NCBI RefSeq assembly: GCF_018829635.1
Contig: NZ_JAHKKG010000010.1
Coordinates: 310,001 to 374,000, forward strand
DNA from: Paractinoplanes bogorensis
GTDB taxonomy: Bacteria; Actinomycetota; Actinomycetes; Mycobacteriales; Micromonosporaceae
Length of the DNA stretch: 64,000 nt
Direction of reading: 5' to 3'
Of this stretch, positions 24,828 to 33,284 are shown one piece after another. Under the pieces are notes generated by a model, which ran no database searches, was not told the DNA's origin, and was given only the letters and a program-made list of their open reading frames with translations. The number at the start of each line of letters is the position of its first letter. The first letter of the stretch is position 1. The translations under genes were made by a program, and so were the position numbers.

Positions 24828-25930
24828 CCCACGTCACCGACGTCTACCTGCCCCGGGTCGGCGGCGTCGAGCTTCAGGTGCACGACCTGGCCGCCCGCCA
24901 GCAGGCCCGCGGCGACGACCCGATCGTCGTCACCACCACCGCCTCCGGCCCGGTCGTGGTCGCCGGGGACGTGCCGGCCCGGCGCCTGGCGACCGACGGC
25001 GGGCCGTACCGGATGGTCCGCGGGCGGACGCTGGCCGATACCCTGCGCGGCCTCGACGTGCAGCTGGTGCACGCCCACATCTCGGCGTTCTCGCCGTTGG
25101 CCTGGACGGCCGCGCGACTGGCGGCCGAGACCGGTGTCCCCACGGTCGTGTCGGTGCATTCGATGTGGACGGACATCCTGCCGCTGGTCCGCCGGTACGC
25201 CCGCTGGCAGCGCGCCCGGCAGTGGCCGGTGTCCTGGTCGGCCGTGAGCAGCGTGGCCGCCGCCGTGGTGCGGGAGGCGCTGGACGGCACCGGCGTCGCC
25301 GTGGTGCCCAACGGCATCGATCCGGCCGCCTGGCACACTCCCCCGGGCTTCCTCCGGCCCGGCCCGCCGACGCTGATCAGCGTCATGCGCATGGTGCGGC
25401 GCAAGCGGCCCGACGCACTTCTCGACCTCCTGCTCGACCTGCGCCACGACCGTCCCGGCCGGTTCCGTGCCGTCCTGGTCGGCGACGGCCCCTTGCTGCC
25501 CCGCCTCCAGCAGCACGTCATCGCGGCCGGCGCCGGGTCCGACATCCGGCTGACCGGTGCGCTCGAGCGCCCGGCCATCCGGCGACTGCTTTCCACCGCT
25601 TCCCTGTACGTGGCTCCGGCGCCCCGGGAATCCTTCGGGATCGCCGCACTGGAGGCCCGCAGCGCAGGGGTGCCGGTCCTCGCCCGGGCCGAGAGCGGCG
25701 TCGCCGACTTCATCCGCCCCGGTGTCGAGGGCTGGCTGGCCGATTCCGAGCAGACGCTGGGGCTGGTGATCGACGGGCTGCTGGACGACCCGGACCGGTT
25801 GGCCGCGGTCGCCCGGCACAACCGCGGCACCGCGCCCAGCGTCGACTGGCAGGTGGTGCTCGACGCCACCGATGCCCTGTACGAGCGGGCGATCCGGACT
25901 TCCGCGTACGGCGTCGGGCTGGTCCGATGA
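24818..25930 (+). CDS. Glycosyltransferase family 4
   Basis: 370 residues, GT-B fold. The start MRIAHVTDVYLPRVGGVELQ has the acceptor-domain loop; PNGIDPAAWH begins the nucleotide-sugar domain, and PRESFGIAALEARSAGVPVLARAESGVAD contains the EX7E motif that binds the donor. It is cytoplasmic or membrane-associated. Its partners, a membrane protein before it and a PIG-L deacetylase after it (ATGA overlap), recall MshA/MshB and the PIG-A/PIG-L steps, where a GT4 enzyme adds N-acetylglucosamine that is then deacetylated. The acceptor is unknown. Confidence 0.9.
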   Translation: MRIAHVTDVYLPRVGGVELQVHDLAARQQARGDDPIVVTTTASGPVVVAGDVPARRLATDGGPYRMVRGRTLADTLRGLDVQLVHAHISAFSPLAWTAARLAAETGVPTVVSVHSMWTDILPLVRRYARWQRARQWPVSWSAVSSVAAAVVREALDGTGVAVVPNGIDPAAWHTPPGFLRPGPPTLISVMRMVRRKRPDALLDLLLDLRHDRPGRFRAVLVGDGPLLPRLQQHVIAAGAGSDIRLTGALERPAIRRLLSTASLYVAPAPRESFGIAALEARSAGVPVLARAESGVADFIRPGVEGWLADSEQTLGLVIDGLLDDPDRLAAVARHNRGTAPSVDWQVVLDATDALYERAIRTSAYGVGLVR

Positions 25931-26793
25931 CCCGACCGCTGACGATCGTGGCCGTACACGCCCACCCGGACGACGAGAGCCTGCTCACCGGCGGCACCCT
26001 GGCCCGGGCCGCGGCCGAGGGGCACCGGGTCGTGCTGGTGACCGCCACCCTGGGCGAAGCCGGCGGCTCGGGCGCGGACCGGCAGGCCGAGCTGCACGCC
26101 GCCGCGGTGACGCTCGGATGCGCCCGGGTGGCCGAGCTCGGCTACCGCGACTCCGGCCTGCACGGCGACGCGGAAACCGTTCCGCGCCGGCCGTTCGCCG
26201 ACGCGCCGGCCCCCGATGACGCGGCCGCTCAACGGCTTCTCGACGCGCCGGCCTCCGCTGATGCGGCGGCGCAACGGTTTGCGGACACGCCGGTCGAGGA
26301 GGCGGCGGCTCGGCTGGCCGCGATCCTGCGCGCGGAGGAAGCGGACGTGGTCATCGGCTACGACTCCCGGGGCGGCTACGGCCACCCCGACCACGTGCAG
26401 GTGCACCACGTCGTCCGCCGGGCTGCGGCGATGGCCGGCACCCGCCTGCTGCTCGAGGCCACGATCGACCGGCACCGCCTACGGGCCGTGCTCGGACTCC
26501 TGCGCGCCGGCGGCCGGCTGCTGCCGAGGCTGCCACTGGCGGGCGCGGCCATCGCCTACACCCCGCGCGAGCAGATCACCCATACCGTCGACGTCCGCCG
26601 CTACGCCCGCGTGAAACGGGCCGCCCTGCGCGCGCACGTCAGCCAGACCCGCGGCCCCGGCATCCGTACGGTCGCCCTGCTGGCCCGGCTCCCGATGCCG
26701 CTGTTCCATCTGGTCGCCGGTCGCGAGTGGTTCGTCGAACCCTCCTCGGCCCGGCCTACGCGGGGAACCGATCTGTTCGCGTCGGCACGCTGA
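25927..26793 (+). CDS. PIG-L family N-deacetylase
   Basis: 288 residues. The zinc motif is HAHPDDE with His13, Asp15/Asp16, and a later HPDH (GYGHPDHVQVHHVV) supplies the third ligand, as in MshB and other LmbE/PIG-L deacetylases that remove the acetyl group of N-acetylglucosaminyl compounds. Residues about 92-130 are a low-complexity insert made of 14-residue repeats (DAPAPDDAAAQR, DAPASADAAAQR, DTPVEEAAAR). Its start overlaps the glycosyltransferase stop, so it probably deacetylates that enzyme's product. The 3' end overlaps the convergent hydrolase gene by 38 bp. Confidence 0.9.
   Translation: MTRPLTIVAVHAHPDDESLLTGGTLARAAAEGHRVVLVTATLGEAGGSGADRQAELHAAAVTLGCARVAELGYRDSGLHGDAETVPRRPFADAPAPDDAAAQRLLDAPASADAAAQRFADTPVEEAAARLAAILRAEEADVVIGYDSRGGYGHPDHVQVHHVVRRAAAMAGTRLLLEATIDRHRLRAVLGLLRAGGRLLPRLPLAGAAIAYTPREQITHTVDVRRYARVKRAALRAHVSQTRGPGIRTVALLARLPMPLFHLVAGREWFVEPSSARPTRGTDLFASAR
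26200..26310 (+). repeat. 42-bp imperfect coding repeat in the deacetylase gene
   Basis: Two and a half units of about 42 bp beginning GACGCGCCGGC (26200 and 26242) and continuing with GACACGCCGG at 26284 encode the DAPA..DAAAQR repeats of the deacetylase. The stretch falls between two conserved parts of the enzyme, so it is probably a loop that grew by slippage. Confidence 0.7.
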
Positions 26794-27718
26794 CCGTCCA
26801 CTGCGGAATACCGTCGAACGCCCCGCCGTCGTGCGCCGGCACCACATGCATCCGGCCGGCCAGGGCGATGACGCGCAGCAGCCCGGTCCGCACCTCGTCC
26901 GGGTCGACGTCGGCCAGTCTCCGCAGCAGCCAGGGCCGTTCCGCGCGCCGGGTCACGCCCTCGAGCTGCCAGGTCAGGTCACCGATGAACGCGTAGCGGT
27001 CCCCGTCGGGAAGCGCCACGAACACGACTACGGAACCGTCGGTGTGACCGCCCGCCGCCGCGATGACGACCGAGCCGTCGCCGTAGACGTCGTGGCTGGC
27101 CGGGAACCCGAGATATTCGGGGCCGTCGAACGCGTAACGATGCACCTCACGATCACGCACCACGCGCCGGAACACCGCGGCGCCCTTGTCCCGCTCGACG
27201 TAGCGTTCCTCGTCGGCGTTCATCCAGACCGGCACGGGCAGCCGGTCGAGCCCGCTGACGTGGTCCCAGTGTGCGTGCGTGATGACCACCCCGCGGAGCC
27301 GGCCCAGGTCGTAGCCGGCCTCGTCGAGCTGCTGCCGTACGGGCGTGCCGAGCGTGTGCGCGGTCCGCTGGAACGACGGCAACAGTTCGAGATGAGCGTC
27401 GACGTCCGCGCCGAAGCCCACATCGATCAGCAGGTCCCCCGCCGGGTGCCGGACGAGCACGGCGGTGGCCGCGAAGTCCCGTTTGTCACGCAGCGAGCCG
27501 CCCCGATAGGCCAGACCCGCCCGGCTCTCGTAGGTGCCGGTCGGCAGCCGGTAGATCGCCATCCCGTCCGGCGGCGACGCGGGCGGCAGCGGCCCGCTCC
27601 ACGCTTGCGGTGCGGGCAGCGGGGCGGGCCGGAACGACCTGATCGTGATCACCGTTGCCGCGACGACGACCGCCGCCACGCCAACCCAGAGAAGAGCCAT
27701 GCCTCCATGGGACCCCAT
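26756..27718 (-). CDS. Metallo-beta-lactamase-fold hydrolase with N-terminal membrane anchor
   Basis: 320 residues from the ATG at 27718 (an ATG at 27700 is an alternative). One hydrophobic segment (LLWVGVAAVVVAATVITI) anchors it; the catalytic domain faces outward or is lipid-side. The zinc motif HAHWDH is at 148-153, with further ligands in GGHTDGS, FIGDLTW and VPAHDGG. The general pattern fits the lactonase/AttM-like branch of the superfamily, but the substrate is unknown. It is convergent with the deacetylase gene. Confidence 0.85.
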   Translation of the reverse strand: MGSHGGMALLWVGVAAVVVAATVITIRSFRPAPLPAPQAWSGPLPPASPPDGMAIYRLPTGTYESRAGLAYRGGSLRDKRDFAATAVLVRHPAGDLLIDVGFGADVDAHLELLPSFQRTAHTLGTPVRQQLDEAGYDLGRLRGVVITHAHWDHVSGLDRLPVPVWMNADEERYVERDKGAAVFRRVVRDREVHRYAFDGPEYLGFPASHDVYGDGSVVIAAAGGHTDGSVVVFVALPDGDRYAFIGDLTWQLEGVTRRAERPWLLRRLADVDPDEVRTGLLRVIALAGRMHVVPAHDGGAFDGIPQWTVSVPTRTDRFPA

Positions 27719-27747
27719 TCCCCCGTACGGGGTCCAAGACCTGTTCC

Positions 27748-27780
27748 GCCCCGGTCATACCTTGCGGGTATGACCGGGGC
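27748..27780 (-). terminator. 14-bp perfect hairpin after the P450 operon
   Basis: GCCCCGGTCATACC (27748-27761), a 5-base loop, then GGTATGACCGGGGC (27767-27780). It lies 72 bp past the stop of the short-chain dehydrogenase gene on the minus strand and before the next gene's start, with no long T run. It most probably ends transcription of the P450 operon. Confidence 0.7.
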
Positions 27781-27851
27781 CGTAGCGTCCCGGGGCCACC
27801 CCGGCCACCCGCCGGAAGTGGCGGTGCGGGCGTTCGCCGAGAACCAGCCGG

Positions 27852-28643
27852 TCACTGGTGCCAGCGGAGCCAGGCGGCCTGGCCACCGTCGATCAGGATG
27901 TCGGTGCCGGTGATGTAGAGCGAACCCGGCCCGGTCAGGAACGCGACCACCTCGGCGATCTCGGCCGGTGTGGCGGTGCGGCCGATCCCGCAGGCGTCCA
28001 GCATTGCCAGCATGTGCTCGCCGCTGGGCGAGTCGGCTTCGGCGCGGGCCATCGCGGTGGACACCACGCCGGGGCTGACGGTGTTGATCCGGGCACCGCG
28101 CCGGTTGTACGCGAGCGCGGCGGCCTGGACGCGGAGCTGGTTGGCCCGCTTGGCCAGGATGTACGCCGCTATCGGATCGTCGCCGACGCCGGCCACCGAC
28201 AGCAACTCGTCCGCCGGCACCGTCGCCAGGGCCGAGTTGTCGGCGCGCGCCTGGTGCCCGGCCATGCTGGCGATGCACACGACGGACGTTCCCGGTGACA
28301 CGAACGGCAGGAACGCGTCGATCACGTGGGCCGTCCCGACGAGGTCGACCTCCAGGATCTGCTGGACCGTCGCGGTGGCCGCAGACACCCCGGCCGTGTG
28401 CACGACGGCGGCGATCCGGCCCGCGCCGGCCGCCGCGGTGGCGAGTGCGGTCACCGCAACCGGGTCGGCGATGTCGGTGACAATGCCCTCGGCCGCGTAG
28501 CCCTCGGCGCGCAGGGCCCCGGTCGCCTGCGAGAGCGGCTCGGCGAAAGCGTCGGCCAGGATCACCGCGCGGCCGCTGCCGATGCGGCGGGCGACGGCCA
28601 CGCCCATGCCGCCGGCCCCGGTTACCACCACGACGTCGGTCAT
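27852..28643 (-). CDS. Short-chain dehydrogenase/reductase of the P450 operon
   Basis: 263 residues. The cofactor loop is VVTGAGGMGVAVAR; VVHTAGVS replaces the usual NNAG; the active site has Ser in CIASMAGHQ and the Tyr/Lys pair in AAYILAKRAN. The ILIDGGQ end is typical of classical SDRs. It is the last of four genes coupled by 4-bp overlaps (P450, ferredoxin, reductase, SDR). A likely role is oxidising the alcohol made by the P450, as CamD does for hydroxycamphor; the substrate here is unknown. A 50-residue segment between the Ser and Tyr motifs (ARADNSALATVPADELL...) is longer than usual. Confidence 0.9.
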   Translation of the reverse strand: MTDVVVVTGAGGMGVAVARRIGSGRAVILADAFAEPLSQATGALRAEGYAAEGIVTDIADPVAVTALATAAAGAGRIAAVVHTAGVSAATATVQQILEVDLVGTAHVIDAFLPFVSPGTSVVCIASMAGHQARADNSALATVPADELLSVAGVGDDPIAAYILAKRANQLRVQAAALAYNRRGARINTVSPGVVSTAMARAEADSPSGEHMLAMLDACGIGRTATPAEIAEVVAFLTGPGSLYITGTDILIDGGQAAWLRWHQ

Positions 28644-29764
28644 GTCACGTCCTTCCACAGTGCCGAGTCGGCGATGGCCTGCCGCCACGGGCGTACGGCC
28701 TTGGGTGGCAGGCCTACGGCCAGCGCCCCGACGAGCCGGTCGCCCCGGCGGTAGGCGGCCAGGAAGCGCCGGTCCTCCAGTGAACCGTCGACGATCTCGA
28801 CGGCGTCGTGGGCTCGCAGGTGGCCGTAGGCGTGGAGTTTCAGGTCGTACTGGTCGGACCAGAAGTACGGGACCGGCGCGAACGGCCTGCGGGCGTACGG
28901 GCGCAGAAGGTTGCGGGCCGCGGCCATGCCCTGTTCGGTGGCGTTGGTGCGATGCTCGACGCGCATGTCGACGCCGAAGAGCGGGTTGCGCCAGCGGGCC
29001 ACATCGCCGGCGGCGTAGATGTCGGGGGCCGCCGCGCTGTACTCGTCGCAGACCACGCCGTCGTCGATCCGCAGGCCGCTGCCGTCCAGCCACTCGGTGT
29101 TGGGCTGGGAGCCGATCGCGACCAGCACCTCGTCGGCGTCGAGGGCTTCGGCCGACGTGACGGTGACGCCGGTCCGCAGATCCACGCCGTGTTCCTCGTG
29201 GACCGTGGCGAGCATCCGCCCGACCCGCTCGCCGACCGCGTGGGCCAGCGGTACCGGCGCGGGTTCGAACAGCACGACCCCGCATCCGAGCCCGCGGGCC
29301 ACGGCGGCCGCCTCAGCCCCGAGGAATCCCGCGCCGACCACGGCCAGGCGGCGACCCGGTCCGAGCCGCTCGCGTAGTCCGAGCGCATCTTCGACCGTAC
29401 GGAGAACATGGGTCTGATCGCCGGCCAGTCGGCGCGGGCGGACGCCGGTGGCGATGATCAAGCCGTCGTAGGCGAGGGGCCCGGTGTCCAGGGTGATCGT
29501 GTGATCGGCCACGGAAAGGCCGGTCGCCGTTGTGCCCAGCCGCGCGTCCAGGCGCAGCGCGTCGATCTGGGCCGGACTACGCAGTGACAGCCGCGAAGGG
29601 TCCCACGCCCCGGCGAGCAACTGTTTCGAGAGCGGCGGACGGTCGTACGGGAAACGGGTCTCGGCCCCGATCAGCGTGACCGTGCCCTCGAAGCCCTCGC
29701 GGCGCAGGGTTTCGCAGGCGGCCAGGCCGGCGGCCGAAGCACCGACGACGACGATCCGGTTCAC
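28640..29764 (-). CDS. NAD(P)H:ferredoxin reductase (putidaredoxin/rhodocoxin reductase type)
   Basis: 374 residues from a GTG at 29764 that overlaps the ferredoxin stop (GTGA). RIVVVGASAAGLAACETLRR binds FAD; RLAVVGAGFLGAEAAAVARG binds NAD(P)H; DIYAAGDVARW is the second FAD motif and RTNATEQGMAAARNLL contacts the dimer or partner. It passes electrons to the small ferredoxin encoded just before it. Length and order match the class I P450 reductase partner. Confidence 0.93.
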   Translation of the reverse strand: MNRIVVVGASAAGLAACETLRREGFEGTVTLIGAETRFPYDRPPLSKQLLAGAWDPSRLSLRSPAQIDALRLDARLGTTATGLSVADHTITLDTGPLAYDGLIIATGVRPRRLAGDQTHVLRTVEDALGLRERLGPGRRLAVVGAGFLGAEAAAVARGLGCGVVLFEPAPVPLAHAVGERVGRMLATVHEEHGVDLRTGVTVTSAEALDADEVLVAIGSQPNTEWLDGSGLRIDDGVVCDEYSAAAPDIYAAGDVARWRNPLFGVDMRVEHRTNATEQGMAAARNLLRPYARRPFAPVPYFWSDQYDLKLHAYGHLRAHDAVEIVDGSLEDRRFLAAYRRGDRLVGALAVGLPPKAVRPWRQAIADSALWKDVT

Positions 29765-29967
29765 GATTCGATCAGGTGGATCGCGGCCGCCGGGCAGACC
29801 GCCGCCGCCTCGCGAACGACTTCGTGCTGCCCGGGACCGGGCGTGTCGTCCAGAACGACGGCCACACCGTCGTCGTCGCGCTGGTCGAACACGTCGGGCG
29901 CGACCATGGCGCACTGCCCGGCGGCGACACACTTCGGCTCGTCGAACTCGATGCGCACGGCCGTCAC
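29761..29967 (-). CDS. Small [3Fe-4S]-type ferredoxin partner of the P450
   Basis: 68 residues from a GTG at 29967 overlapping the P450 stop by 4 bp. Cysteines are Cys13, Cys19 (CVAAGQC) and Cys58 (VCPAAAI); the position where a [4Fe-4S] ferredoxin has its second Cys holds Ala16, so a three-iron cluster is expected, as in other actinobacterial P450 ferredoxins. It carries electrons from the reductase (encoded downstream) to the P450 (upstream). It is too short to stand out as an open reading frame but its motif, start and spacing are clear. Confidence 0.92.
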   Translation of the reverse strand: MTAVRIEFDEPKCVAAGQCAMVAPDVFDQRDDDGVAVVLDDTPGPGQHEVVREAAAVCPAAAIHLIES

Positions 29968-31157
29968 CACGTCACCGGCAGCGCGCGCAGACCGTAGGCG
30001 ACGCCTTCCATGGCGAACTCGACCTCCTCGAACGGCACCGCGAGGGCCAGCGCCGGGATGCGCCGGTAGAGCGTCGAGAACACGACCTGCAACTCGACGC
30101 GGGCCAGCGACTGGCCGAGGCACTGGTGCGCGCCGTAGCCGAACGCGTGGTGCTGCCGGGCCGGCCGGGTCAGGTCGAGGCGCATCGGGTCGGGGAACTC
30201 CGCCGGGTCGTAGTTGGCGCCGGCCAGCTCGAAGACGACCCCGTCGCCGGCCCGGATCACCTGGCCGTGCAACCCGATGTCAGCGTCGGCGATCCGCCGG
30301 ATTCCGGTGTGGACGATGGTCAGGTAGCGCAGCAGTTCCTCGACCGTGCCGGCCACGAACCGTGGATCGCCGGACCGGGAGCGCAGCAGCTCGAGCTGAT
30401 CCGGGTTCCGCAGCAGGGCCAGGGTGCCCAGCGAGATCATGCTCGCGCTGGTCTCGTGCCCGGCGATCAGGATGGCACTGGCCATGGTGACGGCCTCGGG
30501 CGCGGTCATCTCGCCCGTCTTGACCTTGGCCGCCATCTCGGAGATGACGTCGTCGCCGGGCGCGGCCATCTTCTGCTGGAGGAGCCTTCCCAGGTACGCC
30601 CCGAGCCGCCCACCCGCCTCGGCCGACTCCTCGGGCGTGGTGTCGTGGCTGACCAGCACGTGGCTCGCGGTCTGGAAGAGCTCGCGATCCGCGTACGGGG
30701 CGCCGAGGATCTCGGTGATGACCACCGTGGGCACCGGCAGGGCGATCGCCTGCACCAGGTCGGCCGGTCGCGGCCCGGCCAGCATCTCGTCGATCAGGTC
30801 GTCGAGCACCCGCTGGATCCGCGGGCGCAAGGCCTCGATCCGTTTGACCATGAAAGGAGCGTTCACCGTACGCCGTAACCGCGTGTGCTCCGGCGGATCA
30901 GTGTTGGTGATCAGGGGCGGATGGTGCGGGGCGCCCGCGGCACGGCTCCGCGTCATGTGCGGGTAGCCGGGCCGCTTCTCGTCGATGCTCAGACGCGGGT
31001 CGTTGAGCAGGGCGCGCTGGTCGGCGTGCCGGGTGATGAACCAGGGCGTGCTGCCGTCCCAGATCTCCACTTGTGCCAGCGGCGGCATGTCACGGATCTC
31101 GGGGGCCGGCGCGAACGGGCAGCGGGGTTCGCGGGCGGTGGGATAAGGATGCGGCAT
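29964..31157 (-). CDS. Cytochrome P450
   Basis: 397 residues, the usual size of soluble bacterial P450s. The I-helix oxygen site is AGHETSA, the K-helix ExxR is EELLR, the heme loop is FGYGAHQCLGQ with the proximal Cys346, and NTDPPEHTRLRR is the C-helix pattern. It inserts one oxygen atom into an unknown substrate, using electrons from the ferredoxin and reductase encoded next to it. It is the first gene of the operon. The ATG at 31157 sits one base after GAAGG; a TTG at 31169 is an alternative start. Confidence 0.95.
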   Translation of the reverse strand: MPHPYPTAREPRCPFAPAPEIRDMPPLAQVEIWDGSTPWFITRHADQRALLNDPRLSIDEKRPGYPHMTRSRAAGAPHHPPLITNTDPPEHTRLRRTVNAPFMVKRIEALRPRIQRVLDDLIDEMLAGPRPADLVQAIALPVPTVVITEILGAPYADRELFQTASHVLVSHDTTPEESAEAGGRLGAYLGRLLQQKMAAPGDDVISEMAAKVKTGEMTAPEAVTMASAILIAGHETSASMISLGTLALLRNPDQLELLRSRSGDPRFVAGTVEELLRYLTIVHTGIRRIADADIGLHGQVIRAGDGVVFELAGANYDPAEFPDPMRLDLTRPARQHHAFGYGAHQCLGQSLARVELQVVFSTLYRRIPALALAVPFEEVEFAMEGVAYGLRALPVTW

Positions 31158-31226
31158 ACCTTCAGGCAAACAGGACCGGCTGACGCGACCCGGACCGTTT
31201 CCTGACCGGAGCCTGACAACGTTTTT

Positions 31227-31874
31227 CTATCCCGCTTCGCCTTCGCCGAGCCAGTAGCCCAGACCTCGGCGGGTGTGGATCAGCGCCGGTCCGGTCGCGT
31301 CGATCTTGCGGCGCAGCCGGGAGATCTGGCGTTCGACGGCGTTCAGCCCGTAGTCGGACGTGCCAAGCTGCTCCTTGGACAGCACCTGACCGGCGTTGAG
31401 CAGCAGGCGCCGCAGCAGCCGGAACTCGGACGCGGTGACCTCGATCGGCCGGTCGCCGCGCCAGACCCGGCAGGTGCGCTCGTCGAGCCGCAGATCGCCG
31501 TGCCGCAGCACCGACCGGCCGCGCAGCAGCACCTGCACCCGGGCCAGCAGTTCGGCGACCCGGCACGGCTTGGTGACATAGTCCTCGACGCGGTCGCCGA
31601 GCTCGCCGACCAGCGAACCCAGCGATTCGCACGGCGTGACACACAGGACCGGCGGCCGATCGGCGAAAACCGGCCAGCTGCGGTCCAGCTCGTACACGTC
31701 CGGGATCTCGACATCGACGATGATCAGGTCGGCCCGGGCCCGGCCCAGCGACGCGATCGCCTCACCGCCGGTGCACGCGGTCTCGAACAGATATCCGGCC
31801 GGCCGCAGGCGCCGGGCGAGCGAGACCCGCAGCTCAGCCTCCGGGGCGACGACCAGCAGACGGCTGCCGTACAT
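31227..31874 (-). CDS. OmpR-family response regulator with atypical receiver, no kinase nearby
   Basis: 215 residues. The C-terminal winged helix (EVTASEFRLLRRLLLNAGQV, LNAVERQISRLRRKID, HTRRGLGYWL) is clearly OmpR-type. In the receiver the phospho-acceptor Asp54 (LIIVDVEIP) and the Lys of YVTKPC are kept, but the acidic pair that holds magnesium is replaced by Ala-Pro-Glu (residues 10-12, VVAPEAE). It may thus act without normal phosphorylation. It stands alone, downstream of no kinase gene, and its stop is 70 bp from the P450 start, which makes control of that operon possible but unproven. Confidence 0.88.
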   Translation of the reverse strand: MYGSRLLVVAPEAELRVSLARRLRPAGYLFETACTGGEAIASLGRARADLIIVDVEIPDVYELDRSWPVFADRPPVLCVTPCESLGSLVGELGDRVEDYVTKPCRVAELLARVQVLLRGRSVLRHGDLRLDERTCRVWRGDRPIEVTASEFRLLRRLLLNAGQVLSKEQLGTSDYGLNAVERQISRLRRKIDATGPALIHTRRGLGYWLGEGEAG

Positions 31875-31958
31875 ATCAGCACCTTCCCGTCCGGGGCTGA
31901 TGATTCTAGGCGCATGGGACGACCCCGTCGGATTGAATCCGGCCGATATCATGCCGGT

Positions 31959-32435
31959 GTGCGTAATCTTCCGTGGAGATTCCGGACCCCCAAAGGCATC
32001 TACGGCGGCCTCGCGGCCCTGACGTTCGTCCTGGTGATCCCGTTGCCGGTCGCCTACTACGAAGACGCCTGGCCCGCCTGGGTGCGGGCGGCGGTCATCT
32101 CGGTGATCCTGCTGCTGCTGGCCGCCCTGTGGGCCCGGGTGCCCCGGATGGGAACGATCATCACGGAGGACAGGGTCACCCGGCGGTCTCTGTTCGGCAC
32201 GCGGCACCACACCTGGGACGAGATCGTCAACGTCGACATCCACGTCAACAACTCGGTCGCCATGGTCGGCCCGTTCCAGGTGGCGCCGCACCTGGCGGTC
32301 TACGTCCGGACCCCCGGCGTCAGGACGCTGCATTTCTTCGACGATCGCGCCTACCGCAGCCCCAAGGACATGGAACGCGAGTACAACGAGTTCCTCGACC
32401 TGTGGCACCGGCGACGGTCCCGCGGCCCGGCGTGA
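31959..32435 (+). CDS. Membrane protein with PH-like domain
   Basis: 158 residues from the GTG at 31959 (an ATG at 31914 would add 15 residues). After WRFRTPKGIYGG come two membrane helices (ALTFVLVIPLPVAYY and AAVISVILLLLAALW), then a soluble beta-rich domain, GTIITEDRVTRRSLFGTRHHTWDEIVNVDIH, the pattern of bacterial PH-like domains in small membrane proteins. Function unknown. It is divergent from the response regulator gene, 84 bp apart, and convergent with the patatin gene. Confidence 0.75.
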   Translation: MRNLPWRFRTPKGIYGGLAALTFVLVIPLPVAYYEDAWPAWVRAAVISVILLLLAALWARVPRMGTIITEDRVTRRSLFGTRHHTWDEIVNVDIHVNNSVAMVGPFQVAPHLAVYVRTPGVRTLHFFDDRAYRSPKDMEREYNEFLDLWHRRRSRGPA

Positions 32436-32460
32436 TTCGAGGAGCCGGATGCCGGTCAGG

Positions 32461-33276
32461 TCACGTCCAGACCGTGCGGAGGCGGGCCACCTCGGTGGCG
32501 GCCTGGGCGCGGCCCGCCTCGGCGGCGGGGCGGCGCCGGGCCGGGTCGAGCAGGTTGCCACCGATGGCGGCTCGGGCGGCCGCGTCCGGTGACAACAAAG
32601 CGCTGCGCACCGACGGGCCGAACGCCGCGACCTGCGCCGCCGGGCGGCCGGAGCGACGGGCCGACTGGGTCACCGGGGCCAGCACCACCACCTGCGCGGC
32701 GCCCGCGGCCAGGTCGGCGTTGGCGACCGAGCGGACCCCGCCGTCGATGTAGCGCACGCCGTCGATCGTCACCGGCGGCCAGACCAGTGGGACCGCGCAG
32801 CTGGCGGCGACCGCGTCGACCAGCGACACCCCGGAGGCCGCGTCGAAGATGCGCGTCCTACCCGTTTCGGCTTCCACCGCGGTGATCAGCAGGCGCGTCG
32901 CCGGCCAGGGGGCGTCACCGATGCGCCGCTCGATCACGGCCCGTCGTTCGGCCTCGGGCACCGTCCGGGCGCGCAGCGCCTGCCGGCCGAGCCAGGCGCG
33001 ACCGCCCGGCCACAAGCCGGCCACCACGAACTTGAGCAGGTCGCCGGGGCTCATCCGGGCGGCGATCTCGGAACCGGCGCCGGCCAACTGGGCCTCGTAC
33101 AGATCTTTCAGCGGCAAGCCGGACAGCACCTGCGCCGCCACCGACGACCCGGCCGACGTGCCGACCACGAGCCCGGCCGCGGTCAGGTCGACGCCCTGCT
33201 CGGCCAGGCCGTGCAGCAGACCGATCTCCCAGGCGACCCCGGTGACGCCGCCACCGCCCAGCACGAGTGCCCTCAT
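32461..33276 (-). CDS. Patatin-like phospholipase (RssA/NTE type)
   Basis: 271 residues. The oxyanion loop GGGGVTG, the nucleophile Ser41 in VVGTSAGS and the catalytic Asp in YIDGGVRS form the Ser-Asp dyad of patatins. It probably hydrolyses acyl chains of phospholipids or lysolipids in the cytoplasm or at the membrane. The ATG at 33276 lies 8 bp after the sensor kinase stop, so it may be the third gene of the two-component operon. Confidence 0.92.
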   Translation of the reverse strand: MRALVLGGGGVTGVAWEIGLLHGLAEQGVDLTAAGLVVGTSAGSSVAAQVLSGLPLKDLYEAQLAGAGSEIAARMSPGDLLKFVVAGLWPGGRAWLGRQALRARTVPEAERRAVIERRIGDAPWPATRLLITAVEAETGRTRIFDAASGVSLVDAVAASCAVPLVWPPVTIDGVRYIDGGVRSVANADLAAGAAQVVVLAPVTQSARRSGRPAAQVAAFGPSVRSALLSPDAAARAAIGGNLLDPARRRPAAEAGRAQAATEVARLRTVWT

Positions 33277-33284
33277 GCGGGCAT

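Noticed and set aside
31137..31157. Single GATAAGG before the P450 gene as a third response-regulator site
   Set aside because: Only one half is present, without the second copy 11 bp away, and it overlaps the start region.
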